NCBI GenBank assembly: GCA_032718475.1
Contig: JAUCBJ010009134.1
Span: 1 to 64,000 of the forward strand
DNA length: 64,000 nucleotides
Direction: 5' to 3'
Source of the DNA: Nemertoderma westbladi
Taxonomy: Eukaryota; Xenacoelomorpha; Nemertodermatida; Nemertodermatidae
The notes under the pieces were generated by a model. That model saw only the letters and a list, made by a program, of their open reading frames with translations. It had not been told where the DNA came from and did not search any database. Both the position numbers and the translations under genes were made by a program. Shown one piece after another: positions 1 through 10,221 of the stretch; positions within the stretch are counted from its first letter, which is position 1, and every line of letters starts with the position of its first letter.

Positions 1-98
1 CCATTTTAAACGGCACCATTTAAAATGGCCTATCTGTAAATTGACAAAATCATGTAGAGTTGGGCCATTTTAAACGGCACCGTTTGAAGCACCAGGAA

Positions 99-719
99 AT
101 GGCAACCTATGAAGGAGTCTATGCATTTAACCGGTATCTCTTTGCTTCCGTTGAGCAAAAATCTCGCACACCGAGCTACGAGCTAATGAAGCGTGTTGGC
201 GAGAATATTTCGACCAAATTTGTTCGCAAGTACCTCAGGAACATTAATCCTAACGACCTTAATTCCTATAACTTGATCAACTTCATCCATCAAGATCCGG
301 AATATGGTGACTTGTTCATCAACTCGCATCCAGAACTACAGGAAGTTCATAGACGACCCTATGAATATAGAGCCCGAGAACGCGAGTTAGAAAGAACCAT
401 CAAACCGAGGAAATTTCTCACTACTCACAGTCCGCCTACCGCTCTCGTGCCAACGACCCGTCAGGGACCAGTAAGAGCTGCTGTCTTGAAACGCGCTCTA
501 AAGGTTGTTCGACCTCGTTCCACTGAGGTTGATATCGATCAACCGGGTACCTCGACCGGCGGATACACCGACCGTAACCCTAAACCTTCCGATGCAATCA
601 TATTGCACCCCTCACCCAGGAGTTATAGCCCTCCTAGTAAAGTGGCTTGCCCCAAAGAGAAAAGGACTCTTGCTAGCCTCAAAAAACTTCGTAAACGCCG
701 TTCACGTAAGAAGGACTAA
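99..719 (+). CDS. Hypothetical basic protein, unrecognised
   Basis: The frame is open from an ATG at 99 (it extends a little upstream only by non-ATG codons) to a stop at 717-719, giving 206 residues. The N-terminal half is mixed and possibly globular, with aromatic and charged residues. The middle is proline-, threonine- and arginine-rich, and the last 25 residues are strongly basic and could bind nucleic acid or direct the protein to the nucleus. I do not recognise the family. It lies about 360 bp upstream of an LTR-like repeat on the same strand, so it could be the end of a retroelement gene, but no reverse transcriptase or zinc knuckle is visible. A degenerate virus-like or transposon gene is equally possible. 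Confidence 0.4.
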   Translation: MATYEGVYAFNRYLFASVEQKSRTPSYELMKRVGENISTKFVRKYLRNINPNDLNSYNLINFIHQDPEYGDLFINSHPELQEVHRRPYEYRARERELERTIKPRKFLTTHSPPTALVPTTRQGPVRAAVLKRALKVVRPRSTEVDIDQPGTSTGGYTDRNPKPSDAIILHPSPRSYSPPSKVACPKEKRTLASLKKLRKRRSRKKD

Positions 720-804
720 CCGTTTAGAGTATTTTTATATTTTAGAAACTGTGATTTTTTATATTTTATAGACTTAAATCCCATTTTCTGGGAGCGGTGT
801 AAAA

Positions 805-897
805 GCTTTTGCGGACATAACAAGTCATTTTTTCCCGCAATGCGCAGTGTAGATGCTTTTGAGGACATAACAAGTCATTTTTGCCGCAATGCGCAGA
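805..897. repeat. 50-bp tandem duplication
   Basis: Two adjacent copies, starting at 805 and 855, share the core GGACATAACAAGTCATTTTT and end in CGCAATGCGCAG. They differ by a few substitutions and one or two T residues. A purine-rich stretch at about 933-947 follows; it could be a polypurine tract of a retroelement. Confidence 0.75.
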
Positions 898-1079
898 ATA
901 CTCTAAGATAGCCCTAAATTTATCCAACTACGGGAAAGGGAGGAATCAGAGCCCAGATGACGAAATCTATCAGCTGATTCTTTATGGACGTGGAATTTCG
1001 TTGTTCTGCTCAGCCAATCAGAGCGATTTTCACTTTATGTCTTACAGAGGCCTATGGAAACCCGCGCAATGCATTACGG

Positions 1080-1985
1080 TCTTTGTATACCTTTCTGAGC
1101 CTCAGAACCGGCTTGAAATCTTCTGTACTTCTGTTTTGGAAGTTTCAGACTTTGGCCTAAACATCAGATGGCTTGGATTATAGGAACGTAAATCTATTAT
1201 CCTGAACACATATCATACCATACCAACCACTTACGAACTCACCTGACTGCCTGACTTCATAACTGCATAAGTAACACATGCTGACTGTTCACCGCATTGT
1301 TTTACTTCTGTTATTAATTGTTGTTATATTGATATATATTGCTGATATATTTGGAGAATACCGATAAATAATCATAAAACCCCCAATCTTCTTGATTACT
1401 GAAGGTAAGAGGAACAGGTTACCGGTAGCAATTGCGACTTAAATAATAGTGGTTTTTGTGTGAATTAAATGCTATTTCATAATCCCTACTTGTGTCAGTT
1501 GCAATCCTCCTTATATATGATCAAATTCAGTGACGGTCGGCAGATTAGTGCGCAGTAGTGTGAAGTAGTGTGAAGTCGTGTGTAGTAGTGTGAAAGATAA
1601 TAAAGCATCTCCTAAAGAATGCGCTATTTACGAAACTCTGTGGCCATCTAGTTGTGATTAGTATAAGTCATAACTCTGTTTTTATACTTAAAGCGCCACG
1701 TCCTAAAGGAACTGTTAATATTTCCCCGAAAGTAAATATATTGTCAGAGATTATATAGTAACGATCAATCGAATAATACAGTAGGTTTACATTGCAATAA
1801 CTTTCAAGGCACCCGAATCCAGTCTCCCTTAACTGTGGGTGAATGATCGCGCACAGACTGGCTTCGGCTGATGTAACTTCAGTACATTAAATAATCGATA
1901 TAGGCTAAAGTCGATTTATAAACTAGAGGACAACTAAAATTGGCAGGTTAAACTGCTGAAGGTCTAAAAGCGCGAACATATAATA
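1080..1985 (+). repeat. LTR-like dispersed repeat, copy A
   Basis: About 900 bp recurs in reverse complement at 51870-52760 with scattered substitutions and small indels. Inside, both copies keep a TATA-like TTATATATG (1511-1519 here) and an AATAAA signal about 85 bp downstream (1599-1604), with a GTGTGAAGTAGTG-rich segment between them. This is the promoter to polyadenylation spacing expected of a U3-R-U5 LTR. I could not define TG...CA ends or a target duplication, so solo LTR is an inference; a long non-autonomous element is the alternative. Confidence 0.5.
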
Positions 1986-2225
1986 AAACATATATATATT
2001 TATACAGTATAAGGTGAATAATTACAATATTTTGTCTGTTTACTTATCCAATGATATAATATAAATGGCAGCATTCACCAATTGAAATGTAAGTCGGGTG
2101 TATGATGAATGCGGTGAAAGTACAAGAACAGGATATACTGGGAGAAGTTAGGAAGCAAGGGTCCAAATGACAATCATCTATCATTGGCCACTTCCAATTG
2201 TCATTATCTAACGTATTTGTTCATT

Positions 2226-2634
2226 TCATATAGCGAATAAAGAGTCCTTTCGCTTGGTCAACAGAGACAACCTCACCAACTGACCTTTCATCATGCCATA
2301 GAGCAAACACAAACTGGCCGACCTTGGTCCCATCACACTCTCCCTTATTAACTTCACACACACACCTGTATCATTGGCATTACTGTACGAGGAAGCCATT
2401 AGTATGGTGATATTGGTATCATAACTTTGAATAGCAGTGCGCAAATCAAACTGACAGATGGCCTTCATGGTGGTCACCATAGAGTAACTTTAAGTTTGTT
2501 TTGTCATCATCAATTGATATGCCAGGTAGTTGAAATAACAGGTGATCGGTCTTCAAGTTTTTAAAATTGATTTTTGCATTTCGAATCATTAAACTGGCAA
2601 GATGGTCTTGTTTTTTGTCCTCAGCATTATTCAT
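2226..2634 (-). pseudogene. Broken minus-strand coding remnant, possible Tudor-like module
   Basis: Two overlapping minus-strand frames run across this interval. In a third frame, near 2230-2340, a short stretch reads GQFVFALWHDE...GEVVSVD...RYMK. It resembles the small Tudor/SH3-like module often seen at the ends of transposon-borne proteins. No frame is open across the whole segment, so if it was coding it is frameshifted. Identification is weak. Confidence 0.25.
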
Positions 2635-2636
2635 AA

Positions 2637-3261
2637 TCTATCTCTATCTCTATCTCTATCATAATCTAACTCTATCTAACATATCATATCTCAATATCTA
2701 ATGCAGATGTTGGGATAGACCCACCCACCCAGTTCTCGAATTTTTTGTTTAAGTTGTATATTTTTTGGCTCATTTCAATAAGTTCGGTATTGAAATCTGA
2801 GAAATTTTTGGACTTTTTCTTGACAGTATTCTTGACTTAGGAATTCTTGACAGTTTCTCCATACAATGTCTAGATCCCTCAGTTCTTCTTTTTTCTTCTT
2901 AAATTCCTTCAAATTCCAACCACAGGAGTGGAATGTAAGATCAGGTGATGCACAAAAACCATTCAATCTGAGACATAGGTCATGGTTGGTCCAGAACCAC
3001 CACCTCCCTTCTTGCTCCTCTCATCAGCAGCACCAAATAGCATCTCACAGGCCATATTATGCATAGGAAGACTATGAATACCCACCTGAACTATCACCAA
3101 TCACAATCGGAATAGCAATATCGATACAAGCAGATCCACGCCAACATCCCTTCCTGCATCCATTTGCTCGAATACCCCAGTAGACACCATTTCCTTAATC
3201 AGCCACTCCAGTGGATTGGATGGTTCACTTCACCACGATGACAGAGCCCCCGTGGGTCCCT
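2637..3261. other. TCTATC microsatellite and unassigned sequence
   Basis: A short (TCTATC)n-like run spans about 2637-2690. The rest is low-GC sequence with only short ORFs (for example 2775-2966 on the minus strand) that show no recognisable motif. Confidence 0.5.
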
Positions 3262-3748
3262 GGTGATACAGAGGCGAATAGATGGGTCCTAGGATTTCTT
3301 TATGGGATGGTCGGAATACATCCATGGTTTCGGTGACGTAGAAAATAACTTTTGGTTAGGACTCACCAACATCTATGAACTTACCAAAGCCAGAGTCAAA
3401 CTGAGGATTGATTGATCTGTGGTACAAAGAAGAACACAAGTATACCGAGTATAATTACTTCATTATCGGTGATTCGAATAGTAATTACATGCTACATACA
3501 GTATATCCGGGTACAGCGGTACAGCTGGTAATTCAATACTTTATGAGAATGGACAACCTTTGTCAACCTATGATCGCGATAACGATTATTATTTCGGAAA
3601 CTGCACCGCTGTTCTCAAAGGGGCTTGGTGGTATTGGAGGTGCAACAGTAGCCAGTCCAATCTAAACGGCGTCTATGGGGAGGGACCTTATTGGTACACA
3701 TTCATTATCTCTGAGAGCTTTGCACCGATGGATGAAATAGAAATGTAG
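3262..3748 (+). pseudogene. Fibrinogen-related domain (FReD) pseudogene
   Basis: Read in three frames, the plus strand carries the consecutive landmarks of a fibrinogen C-terminal domain: IQRRIDGS, then GFGDVENNFWLGL, LRID, YSGTAGNS, STYDRDNDYYFGNC, GAWWYWRC and NLNGVYG. These cover most of the domain, including the DxDND-type calcium loop and its paired cysteines. Breaks are visible: an in-frame TAG just after IDGS (about 3291), a 4-bp GATT duplication near 3404-3411 that shifts the frame and creates a TGA, and another shift near 3505-3515. FReD proteins are secreted lectin-like or immune proteins. No signal peptide or upstream exon is evident, so this is probably a dead single-domain copy or captured exon. 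Confidence 0.8.
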
Positions 3749-3798
3749 ATCAGAGTTTAGCGAATCTACTATTATATTATATTATTATATTATATTAT

Positions 3799-3837
3799 AC
3801 TAGCTGTAGGCGGCCCTTCGGGCCGCCTACAGCTAGT
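3799..3837 (-). mobile_element. 18-bp perfect hairpin, possible Helitron 3' terminus
   Basis: ACTAGCTGTAGGCGGCCC is followed by a 3-nt loop and its exact complement. On the minus strand the GC-rich stem is followed by CTAG and then T, which fits the Helitron rule of a subterminal hairpin and CTRR end inserted before T. It lies about 550 bp downstream of a minus-strand Helitron helicase C-terminus (4390-4538). Because the whole site is palindromic, orientation is ambiguous, and other origins are possible. Confidence 0.45.
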
Positions 3838-3858
3838 AACATTTGATCACACTAAAAA

Positions 3859-4216
3859 CAATAAGTGACATTATACACCATGTCCCATAATATAGTTTCA
3901 TTTTCTGATGACACGGACCCCCCCCCCCCCCCCCCCTACCCCTACCTCCCCATCGCACAAGACACTTTTTTAAAACGCTCACGAGACACTTTTTTAAAAC
4001 GCTTATAAAAAAAATTTAAAGGCAAAATCGAAAATTCCGGCTTCATGGGGTCATCGACGGTGAGTTGAACTACTGTAGTTGTGTTTCAAATTTCAAGCAA
4101 TATGATAAAGATTTGTAGAAAAATGTGGGGGGGGGGGGGGGGGGCGGGTCCGTGTCATCAGAAAATTACACTATATTACGGGACATAGTGTATACTTATT
4201 ATATATAATAAGTGAC
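3859..4216. mobile_element. Foldback MITE with poly-C/poly-G arms
   Basis: About 50 bp at 3868-3920 is inverted at 4143-4193 with a few mismatches. It includes GACACGGACCC on one side and GGGTCCGTGTC on the other. Each arm runs directly into a homopolymer: 19 C at 3918-3936 and 18 G at 4127-4144. The element has no ORF. A 10-bp AATAAGTGAC string sits at both outer edges (3859-3868 and near 4206-4215) and may be target duplication or terminal sequence. Confidence 0.65.
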
Positions 4217-4389
4217 GGAAATCGCAAATTTTTCTGAATTGTCAATAGAAAAGAAAATGAAAAGAAAAACATTAATTAGTAGTCAACCATGTTTATACAG
4301 TTGTTGCTACTTTGTATGTAATAAATAATTGAGTTAATACTCTTCAAATACATACAAATTTGAACACTATTATACTGTAATATTGTTTA

Positions 4390-4538
4390 TATAAGAAGTT
4401 CAGGAAACACAACATTGGTGACTGTTGTGTTGCCATTGGGGGTAAAAATTTTGAGACCACTGAATGTTGTAAACGGTTCAGGGCTACATATAACTGGCCG
4501 TGGCTAAATACATCTTCTTCTAAATAGACTCCAACCAT
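4390..4538 (-). pseudogene. Helitron Pif1-type helicase, C-terminal fragment
   Basis: The minus strand encodes VFSHGQLYVALNR, the near-terminal motif of Helitron/Pif1 superfamily 1 helicases. After a one-base shift it continues GLKIFTPNGNTTV and NVVFPELL and stops, exactly as Helitron helicases end. Upstream motifs are absent here; the sequence before it is low-complexity. The fragment has the same orientation as the Helitron remnant at 7.6-10.2 kb and may be its 3' end, separated by later insertions, or a second copy. Confidence 0.75.
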
Positions 4539-5021
4539 CTTTAATTACCAATTAATTACCAATAACAATAATTCGAATCCAAATGGTTAGGAGGTTGACA
4601 CACAGTCAGTAAAAGTTTTATATTATTAATATCATTGCCATGAGTAATCAAATTGAAAAGTTATGTCAATGTCCTTCCTTAGAGAAGTTTGCTGTGATTG
4701 GTACTCAGCCTTGGTCTTGGATTTGGTATCTCAGCCTGCCTTTATCCAACCAGCCTTAGCCAACCTGCCCAGGCTGTGGTTCTGGCTATGCTAGGCTGAG
4801 GTAGTTTTATAGCTGCTGGTGAAGCAGTGAGCTTATCTAAGTGACAAGACACGACGGATGGATGGACGATTTGCAGCTTATATATATGGATTGACAGTCT
4901 TTGCAAAAGAAATCACTGATGCCTTTGCAGTCCGAGCTGGGATACACCATTACTGGTGATCGTATTGAATCAGCTTCGATGACGGATAGATTACATTCAA
5001 AATGTTATTTCATATAATTAT
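4539..5021. other. No gene recognised
   Basis: AT-rich sequence with repeats of AATTACCAATT near 4545-4570. No ORF or RNA signal could be supported. Confidence 0.5.
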
Positions 5022-5300
5022 TTATTTATCAGTGGAATAAAAACTGCCTGGAACAACTTCGGGCTGTGGTGCTATTTTAAGAAGAGATCCACACAAGTCA
5101 CATTTCCGCTTAGACCTTGGATATTTAGCATGGCATATGGAACATATTTTCATGTCAGTAAACGAGTAGGAGCTCAGAATTGTGTCTATATAATCAGTAT
5201 TATTATTGTCTTCACTGATGGCGATATTTAAGTATAACTCCACAATTTGATCCCTATCTAATTCGAATATGGGCTTAAGTTCTTGATCCATTGTATACAA
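5022..5300 (-). CDS. Small CxxC-CxxC protein, unrecognised
   Basis: A 92-codon frame. The N-terminal half is acidic and helical in composition. Residues about 50-72 contain CSIC then CDLC separated by a basic segment (KYPRSKRK), a compact zinc-ribbon layout. Comparable small zinc ribbons occur in transposon-encoded proteins, but I cannot name this one. It lies just before a SINE and within a Helitron-rich stretch on the same strand. It is intact but short and may be the end of a larger broken gene. Confidence 0.35.
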   Translation of the reverse strand: MYTMDQELKPIFELDRDQIVELYLNIAISEDNNNTDYIDTILSSYSFTDMKICSICHAKYPRSKRKCDLCGSLLKIAPQPEVVPGSFYSTDK

Positions 5301-5409
5301 ACGTTCAAATGGTAATGTTGGTGTTCACCAAGCCTCTGGGGAAAATTGGTATAAGCACTACATCTGAGAAGTGGAATCTGTGACCATTTGGTACCGATTA
5401 CATGTAACA

Positions 5410-5641
5410 AAAGGTGGGGTAGCTCAGTTGGTTGAGCGCCGGGCCTGCAATCTATTGGTTGTAGGTTCAGCCCCGCCAGGGTCCACTCAGCCTTTCATCC
5501 ATTGGGGTCGATAAAATGAGTACCAGTTAAATAACTGGGAGCAAATCTTGGGATAGGAGTAGCGCCCACCCCTACCCTCGGGTAGCAGCTATCAAAAGAG
5601 GAGCCTTCGGGTCGCCTCCGGCTTCGGCCAACTGTTTGCTT
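5410..5641 (+). mobile_element. tRNA-derived SINE with 12-bp target duplication
   Basis: The head looks like a tRNA gene: box A-like TAGCTCAGTTGG at 5420-5431 and box B-like GGTTCAGCCCC at 5464-5474, the internal RNA polymerase III promoter. A non-tRNA body of about 150 bp follows, including GGGTCGATAAAATGAGTACC. The unit is bracketed by perfect 12-bp direct repeats TTACATGTAACA at 5398-5409 and 5642-5653, a textbook target-site duplication. The perfect duplication suggests fairly recent insertion. Such elements move using LINE machinery; the partner LINE is not evident from the tail. Confidence 0.85.
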
Positions 5642-5689
5642 TTACATGTAACACTGACTGTTGCACCTTTGTTCAACCTTGACCTATTA

Positions 5690-6652
5690 TGTCTTAATCA
5701 ATTTTTTGAGTTATCAAAGTGTTTTAAGATATCACTACACAATGACTTCGGATCTTTGTTAGAAAGAGATTTCAAAATATTAAGTAAAGTTGTGTAGCTT
5801 CCAATAGGATGGCCATATGTTAATATCCTCAAGTTGGTTTTAGGCCCAAGTGTTAGGGTTCAAAGCCACATCTAGGGGCTGAAGGATGTGGGTACTGTTG
5901 GGAGGCAGCGGAATGAAGCGAATATTATTATCAAGGCAAGATTGCACTACTTGGACGTAGACATATGTGACCCAAGGTTATCGCCAATCAAGACTTTCTT
6001 GCCTGGCAAATCCTTTATTGAGGGAAGATAAATTGTGGAAAACCATTCCTCAAATTTATCCATATTGAACCAGCCGGACTCTGTTGAACTATAATGAGCC
6101 CCAACTGGGCCCCCGACTGTCCACCCCTCATACATATGCTTGGCCTTGTGGACAACCATAACTGGATTAAGGGTTCCATCCGCGGAACCACTGTACATGA
6201 CTGATGTCATCTGTTTGCTGTTGTTTATTGAACGCTCAATGCGTAAAGTGCCTCGGCGGCAAATAACGAGTTCAGACCCAGGATCGTTAGAGAATCCAGT
6301 TTCATCGTAATTGCCAAGATTTCGTGGTGGCACACCTTCAACTTCAGTCTTCAGTTCATTATAGAAATCAATTATCACATCTGGAGTGAGTTTTGCCCTT
6401 GCTGGCTTGATATTATCAGCCATATGTTGTGTTAAGGTTATGTCTCTTTAGAAAACCTCGAATCCACTCTATCCCAGGAAAATTATCTTTAAAGGCAGCA
6501 ATCACCACACCTTTCTTATTCAAAAACTGTTGCACGATGTGTTGTAATACACTATAGTCTAGCGGCTTCTTCCAATATACAAACGTGTCTTGTATTTTTC
6601 GGTGCTGTGTGCAAATTTTTGTGCTAGCACGAAATTTTGAAAATCCATTCAA
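5690..6652 (-). pseudogene. Tigger/jerky-type DDE transposase pseudogene
   Basis: From the N-terminal side (high coordinates) a CENP-B-like helix-turn-helix segment reads WIRGFLKRHNL. After a one-base frameshift near 6420 it continues ADNIKPARA, the DDE_1 first catalytic region NYDETGFSNDPG, then VLIGDNLGSHMS with the second aspartate. After another break it has PPNSTHILQPLDVA near the end. This order is diagnostic of pogo/Tigger/jerky-like transposases acting in the nucleus on TA targets. At least three frame breaks make it inactive. Its 5' end merges with the tandem array at 6.58-7.13 kb. Confidence 0.85.
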
Positions 6653-7130
6653 TAGATAAAATTGCTTGTGACACTTTATTTCTTGGGTTTTAAAGGTTTA
6701 TGGCTGTTCTGAATTTAATGGAATATATAATTATCGAACTAAACATCTCAAACTTGTATTTTTCGGAAGTGGGTGCAAAATGTGGTGCTAGCACCAAATT
6801 TTGAAAACCCTCGTCACCTTGTTTCTTGCGTTATACGGGGTTGTGAGGGTTCTGAATTCAATGGAATCAGTAAAAATTTCATAAAAGTTTTCAAACTTGT
6901 ATTTTTCGATGGTGGGTGAAAATTGTTGTGCCAGCACCAAATTTTGGAAAATAATCAAATTGATTAGTAGATAGTATCATCTTGTTTCTTGCGTTATATG
7001 GGTTTATGAGGGTCCTGTATCCGATGGAATCAATAAAAACAGCACTGAACATCGCAAACTTGTACTTTTTACGAAATTTGGTGCTAGCACCAAAATTTGC
7101 CATGTTACGCCGAAAAATACAAGTAGCAAT
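6580..7130. repeat. Tandem array of ~140-165 bp units
   Basis: The phrase CTTGTATTTTTCG recurs near 6588, 6750, 6893 and, degenerate, 7057. Each is followed by a palindromic TGGTGCTAGCACCAAA-like core and TTGTTTCTTGCGTTATA. Units diverge by roughly 15-25 percent by eye. The array abuts the Tigger transposase and could be its subterminal repeats or an independent satellite. Confidence 0.6.
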
Positions 7131-7577
7131 GATCTGACATATTATAAATGTATTCCATTAGAATCAGCGCCCTTGAAAACCTGAAAATGTGAATTTATAG
7201 CATTGTATAAGTGAATTAAAAATTTTGTGTTCTAACTGAAAGTGCTGGTTACTTGTTTTTTTTTCCATTATTTTCCTACGCAGAGAGGACTAAATAGCCA
7301 TTTATAGTAATCATATTATTTTCAAAAATTTTCCGATGTATTTTGCGCCCCAGAAAACCTGTATTGAAAAACAATTAGCCGAAAAATGTAACTTTCAAAT
7401 TTTGTGAAAATTGTGCACAGAATTTTGGTGCTCCAATATAACCACCCCAGTACATTGTTTCGAAATTTTTTTTTCGGTTGGATCCTGTCTAGTGATACCT
7501 ACGTACAAACAAAAAAAAACTCCCCCCCCCCCCCCTTCAACAACATTTTATAGCCCGGTACTAATAGGGTTAACACT
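7131..7577. other. No gene; degenerate array continuation and poly-C
   Basis: Holds further GTATTTT-CG and TTTTGGTGCTCCAAT fragments related to the preceding array and a C run near 7524-7535. The Helitron helicase frame ends at the right edge, so this is likely inserted sequence. Confidence 0.5.
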
Positions 7578-9507
7578 CTACCGTTCGGCCTTTCGCTTAC
7601 CAAACACCCTCAGGGTTGAGCAGTCAACCTCATCCCAGGTTCGTACGAAATTGCACTTCCTAGAGAGAATAGAGGTGTACTCTATATTCACATCCTCGGA
7701 AAGGTGCAATTTTCTTATGAGTGTATTCACCCGGATTAGGTCGGGGTCATGGGTGGAACGGACAAAATGGTTCAATAAAATTATGTTGAAGGTAAACAAA
7801 CATATGGGTCGACACCCATATCGTACCTTTTACTGGGGGCAGCTCTTTGGTATCACCAGTGGCAATCATTAGTACACCACACAAAGGAGAGTCATTCTTA
7901 CGTACATGGCGGAGAACCGAACCTGATCCAGTACAGCGAACATCTCAGCACTCACTGTACCTATTTCTTCTACGAAAAGTACATGTAAATTTCGCAGATA
8001 GGCCAATTTCTCCTTATGGTTTTGTAATTTTCGTACCGTTTGTTCCGAGTTTACTGTAACATTAGTGATGCCACCCTCGTGGTCAATCACAGGAATTGGC
8101 AGTAATTGATGGATGTGTATTCCACCAAATTTAACTGTTTGTTCAGCGGCCAACGATGTGAATATAATATTAGTGCCACCTGCGATGGCATAAACCCCAC
8201 CATAGCACATCACTAAAGTTTTCCCAGTGCCTGGTGGTCCAAGGATCACGGGGAATTTGGAATAACTATGGTGCCCTGAAAGAAGTCTATCAACTGCCCG
8301 AGTTATGCATTCTATGGCATATTTATGTTCCATTCCCAGTTGGGGTTTTCATGGAAGAGGCCGTTCTAAAGTGACTGCCATCAGTTCATCTAATGACGGC
8401 ATGTTGACGATGGCTACGTCGAACTCTAATGCCCTTCTTGTGGCTAGTTTGAGATCATGCAGTATTCCTGAAATTGTTATGGTATTTTCCTCTTGCAGTG
8501 TGCGTAGTAGTACAGTAGGTGTGTCATAAGTAGTCACCTCATTGTTGAGTATGAGGTTTTGCAGCACATGATCCGCTGCTATAATGTACTTATCGGACAT
8601 TCTCACCCCACCTGGAACGTGTATTTGGTGAGGATTTGGTTTACTTCTCCTGCGTGTAAGGACCAGCAACGGGTGAAAGTCCCACTTTAATAAACGAGTC
8701 CCTCATTGTTGGGACGAGGAACAGGTATATTTCTGTTATAAACTCCCCCATACTCAACAATAAGTGGACTAAGAATTTAATTAAGGGTTCATTGGTGTGA
8801 TGGTTCGGTTGTAAGCAATAGGAATTTTTTCTTTGAATATACAATTTTGGTATATGTATATGTAATTATTAGTAACCTGCTTGTCGTTTAATTCTATTAG
8901 ATGTATTATGGACAGCATATCAGTAACGCGTTCTGTATCATTGATATGGTTACTATTATAATTTGTACAGTATGATTTTAATTCTTGTACTGCAGATGGC
9001 CGTAACTGTACTATGTGGTTGGTACCATCTACCCACATTGAGTCCCGTATATTTATTTGACTTTAATTTCCTTTCCTGTAAAGATTAAATTTCAGATTTT
9101 TTGGATGGCAATTTAATTTGGGCAAACCAGGGTAAATATACTTTTGGTCGTAAAACAAACAAGAGTTCTGGTGGCCACAGACAAAACACTGCCATTAGAT
9201 CAACTGATATGATGGAATCCTGTTGATCTACCATTGTCTTAATTTGGTTTGATGTGAAATGACGATGGGATGGTAGATTCAGCAGTTGTGAGCGAATACG
9301 TTCGCATTCTGTATGGGCTGGATGCTTTGGATTCTGGTTCTTCCAGGGCATAACAACCCTAGCCCTATTTTCTATGGAGGTGGTTGGAATATGTATAAAT
9401 TCTGACGACAGGACAGTCACAGGGAGGTGTAAAATGTGCCACTCCAACTCAGGAGCACCAACAAGCCGAGCAAACACGGTCTTTTGTTTCCTGGTTTGTT
9501 TCTCCAA
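7578..9507 (-). pseudogene. Helitron helicase region, multiply frameshifted
   Basis: Minus-strand fragments appear in the correct order for the Helitron Rep-helicase protein: a linker with GAPELEWHILHLPVTVL and CLWPPELLFV (9085-9507); LLLSMGEF and TMRDSFIK (8641-8844); a degenerate segment (8349-8669); then the Pif1 helicase core with Walker A GPPGTGKT, Walker B VLFVEEIG, MIATGDTKELPP and CNFVRTWDEV...LRVFGKRKAE (7578-8333). The family unwinds DNA during rolling-circle transposition. At least five frame changes break it. The frame stops at 7578 against unrelated sequence, so motifs V and VI are missing here. Confidence 0.85.
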
Positions 9508-9607
9508 ATCCTCCTTTCGGAGAATGGCGGGACCAGAATTTTAATATTTTTTAGCTCATCCTCCTGAGCTTGAACTACATTGGCCGATGCTTGGCCTGCG
9601 GTAAATC

Positions 9608-10213
9608 TTACATCCCGTTTCTCCTCAGCACCAGCAGCGTATTTGACTCAATAACGTGAACTGGTGCAACCATCGCACACCAAAAGGTTGTCATTGAACT
9701 GTTTGCGTGTTTGGCCGCAAATAATCTGTTACAGGGCGAGAATATTGGATAGGTATACTCTGAGGTGTAGAAATGTTTCCCAGCACGGATTGGTGCATGC
9801 AATTGGAAGGTGCTGTATTCATTAATTGTGGCCATACCCAGTCGTTGCTAGACCTGCAGTGCTTCTGATGAATGATTATTTGGTAACTCTTCATAATAAT
9901 GTCCATGCGATGGTGGATTAACGTGTTTGCAGCAAATACGCTGTCCGGAAGAGTCTACCTTCTTATGGCAGGTAAACCCCGATTTCTCACAATCGTGGAT
10001 GAGACGTACCAGATTGTGGTAAATCTGGAAAAGGAACTCCTCAATCTCATCCTTAGTAAAGAATGTTTGTTCGGAGGCTCTGATGCGGAGAAATACCTCA
10101 TCAGACTCTTTGTCGGCATTCTTTACTATGATTTGAGAATGTATATGTGGTACATTCCCTTTGGTGTCCTGGAACTCCCAGGTGTACCACATACATATCA
10201 TCAACCTCACCAA
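9608..10213 (-). pseudogene. Helitron Rep (HUH nuclease) region
   Basis: The minus strand encodes WEFQDTKGNVPHIHSQIIV, containing the HIH (HUH) metal-binding motif of the rolling-circle Rep nuclease (near 10133-10150). Downstream come IFSPCNRLFAAKH and, in another frame, the two-tyrosine motif Y-x-x-K-Y at 9639-9653 followed by AAGAEEKRDVRF. The codon between the tyrosines includes an in-frame TGA. The two tyrosines normally nick and join DNA. The protein is not expressible as it stands. It continues into the helicase region at 9507 on the same strand. Confidence 0.75.
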
Positions 10214-10221
10214 GAGGTTGC

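Noticed and set aside
5410..5485. Functional tRNA gene
   Set aside because: Box A and B are present, but the acceptor stem does not close, an unrelated body follows, and a 12-bp target duplication brackets the whole unit; it is a SINE.
6891..7103. 70-codon protein in the tandem array
   Set aside because: The frame follows repeated units and has no independent support.
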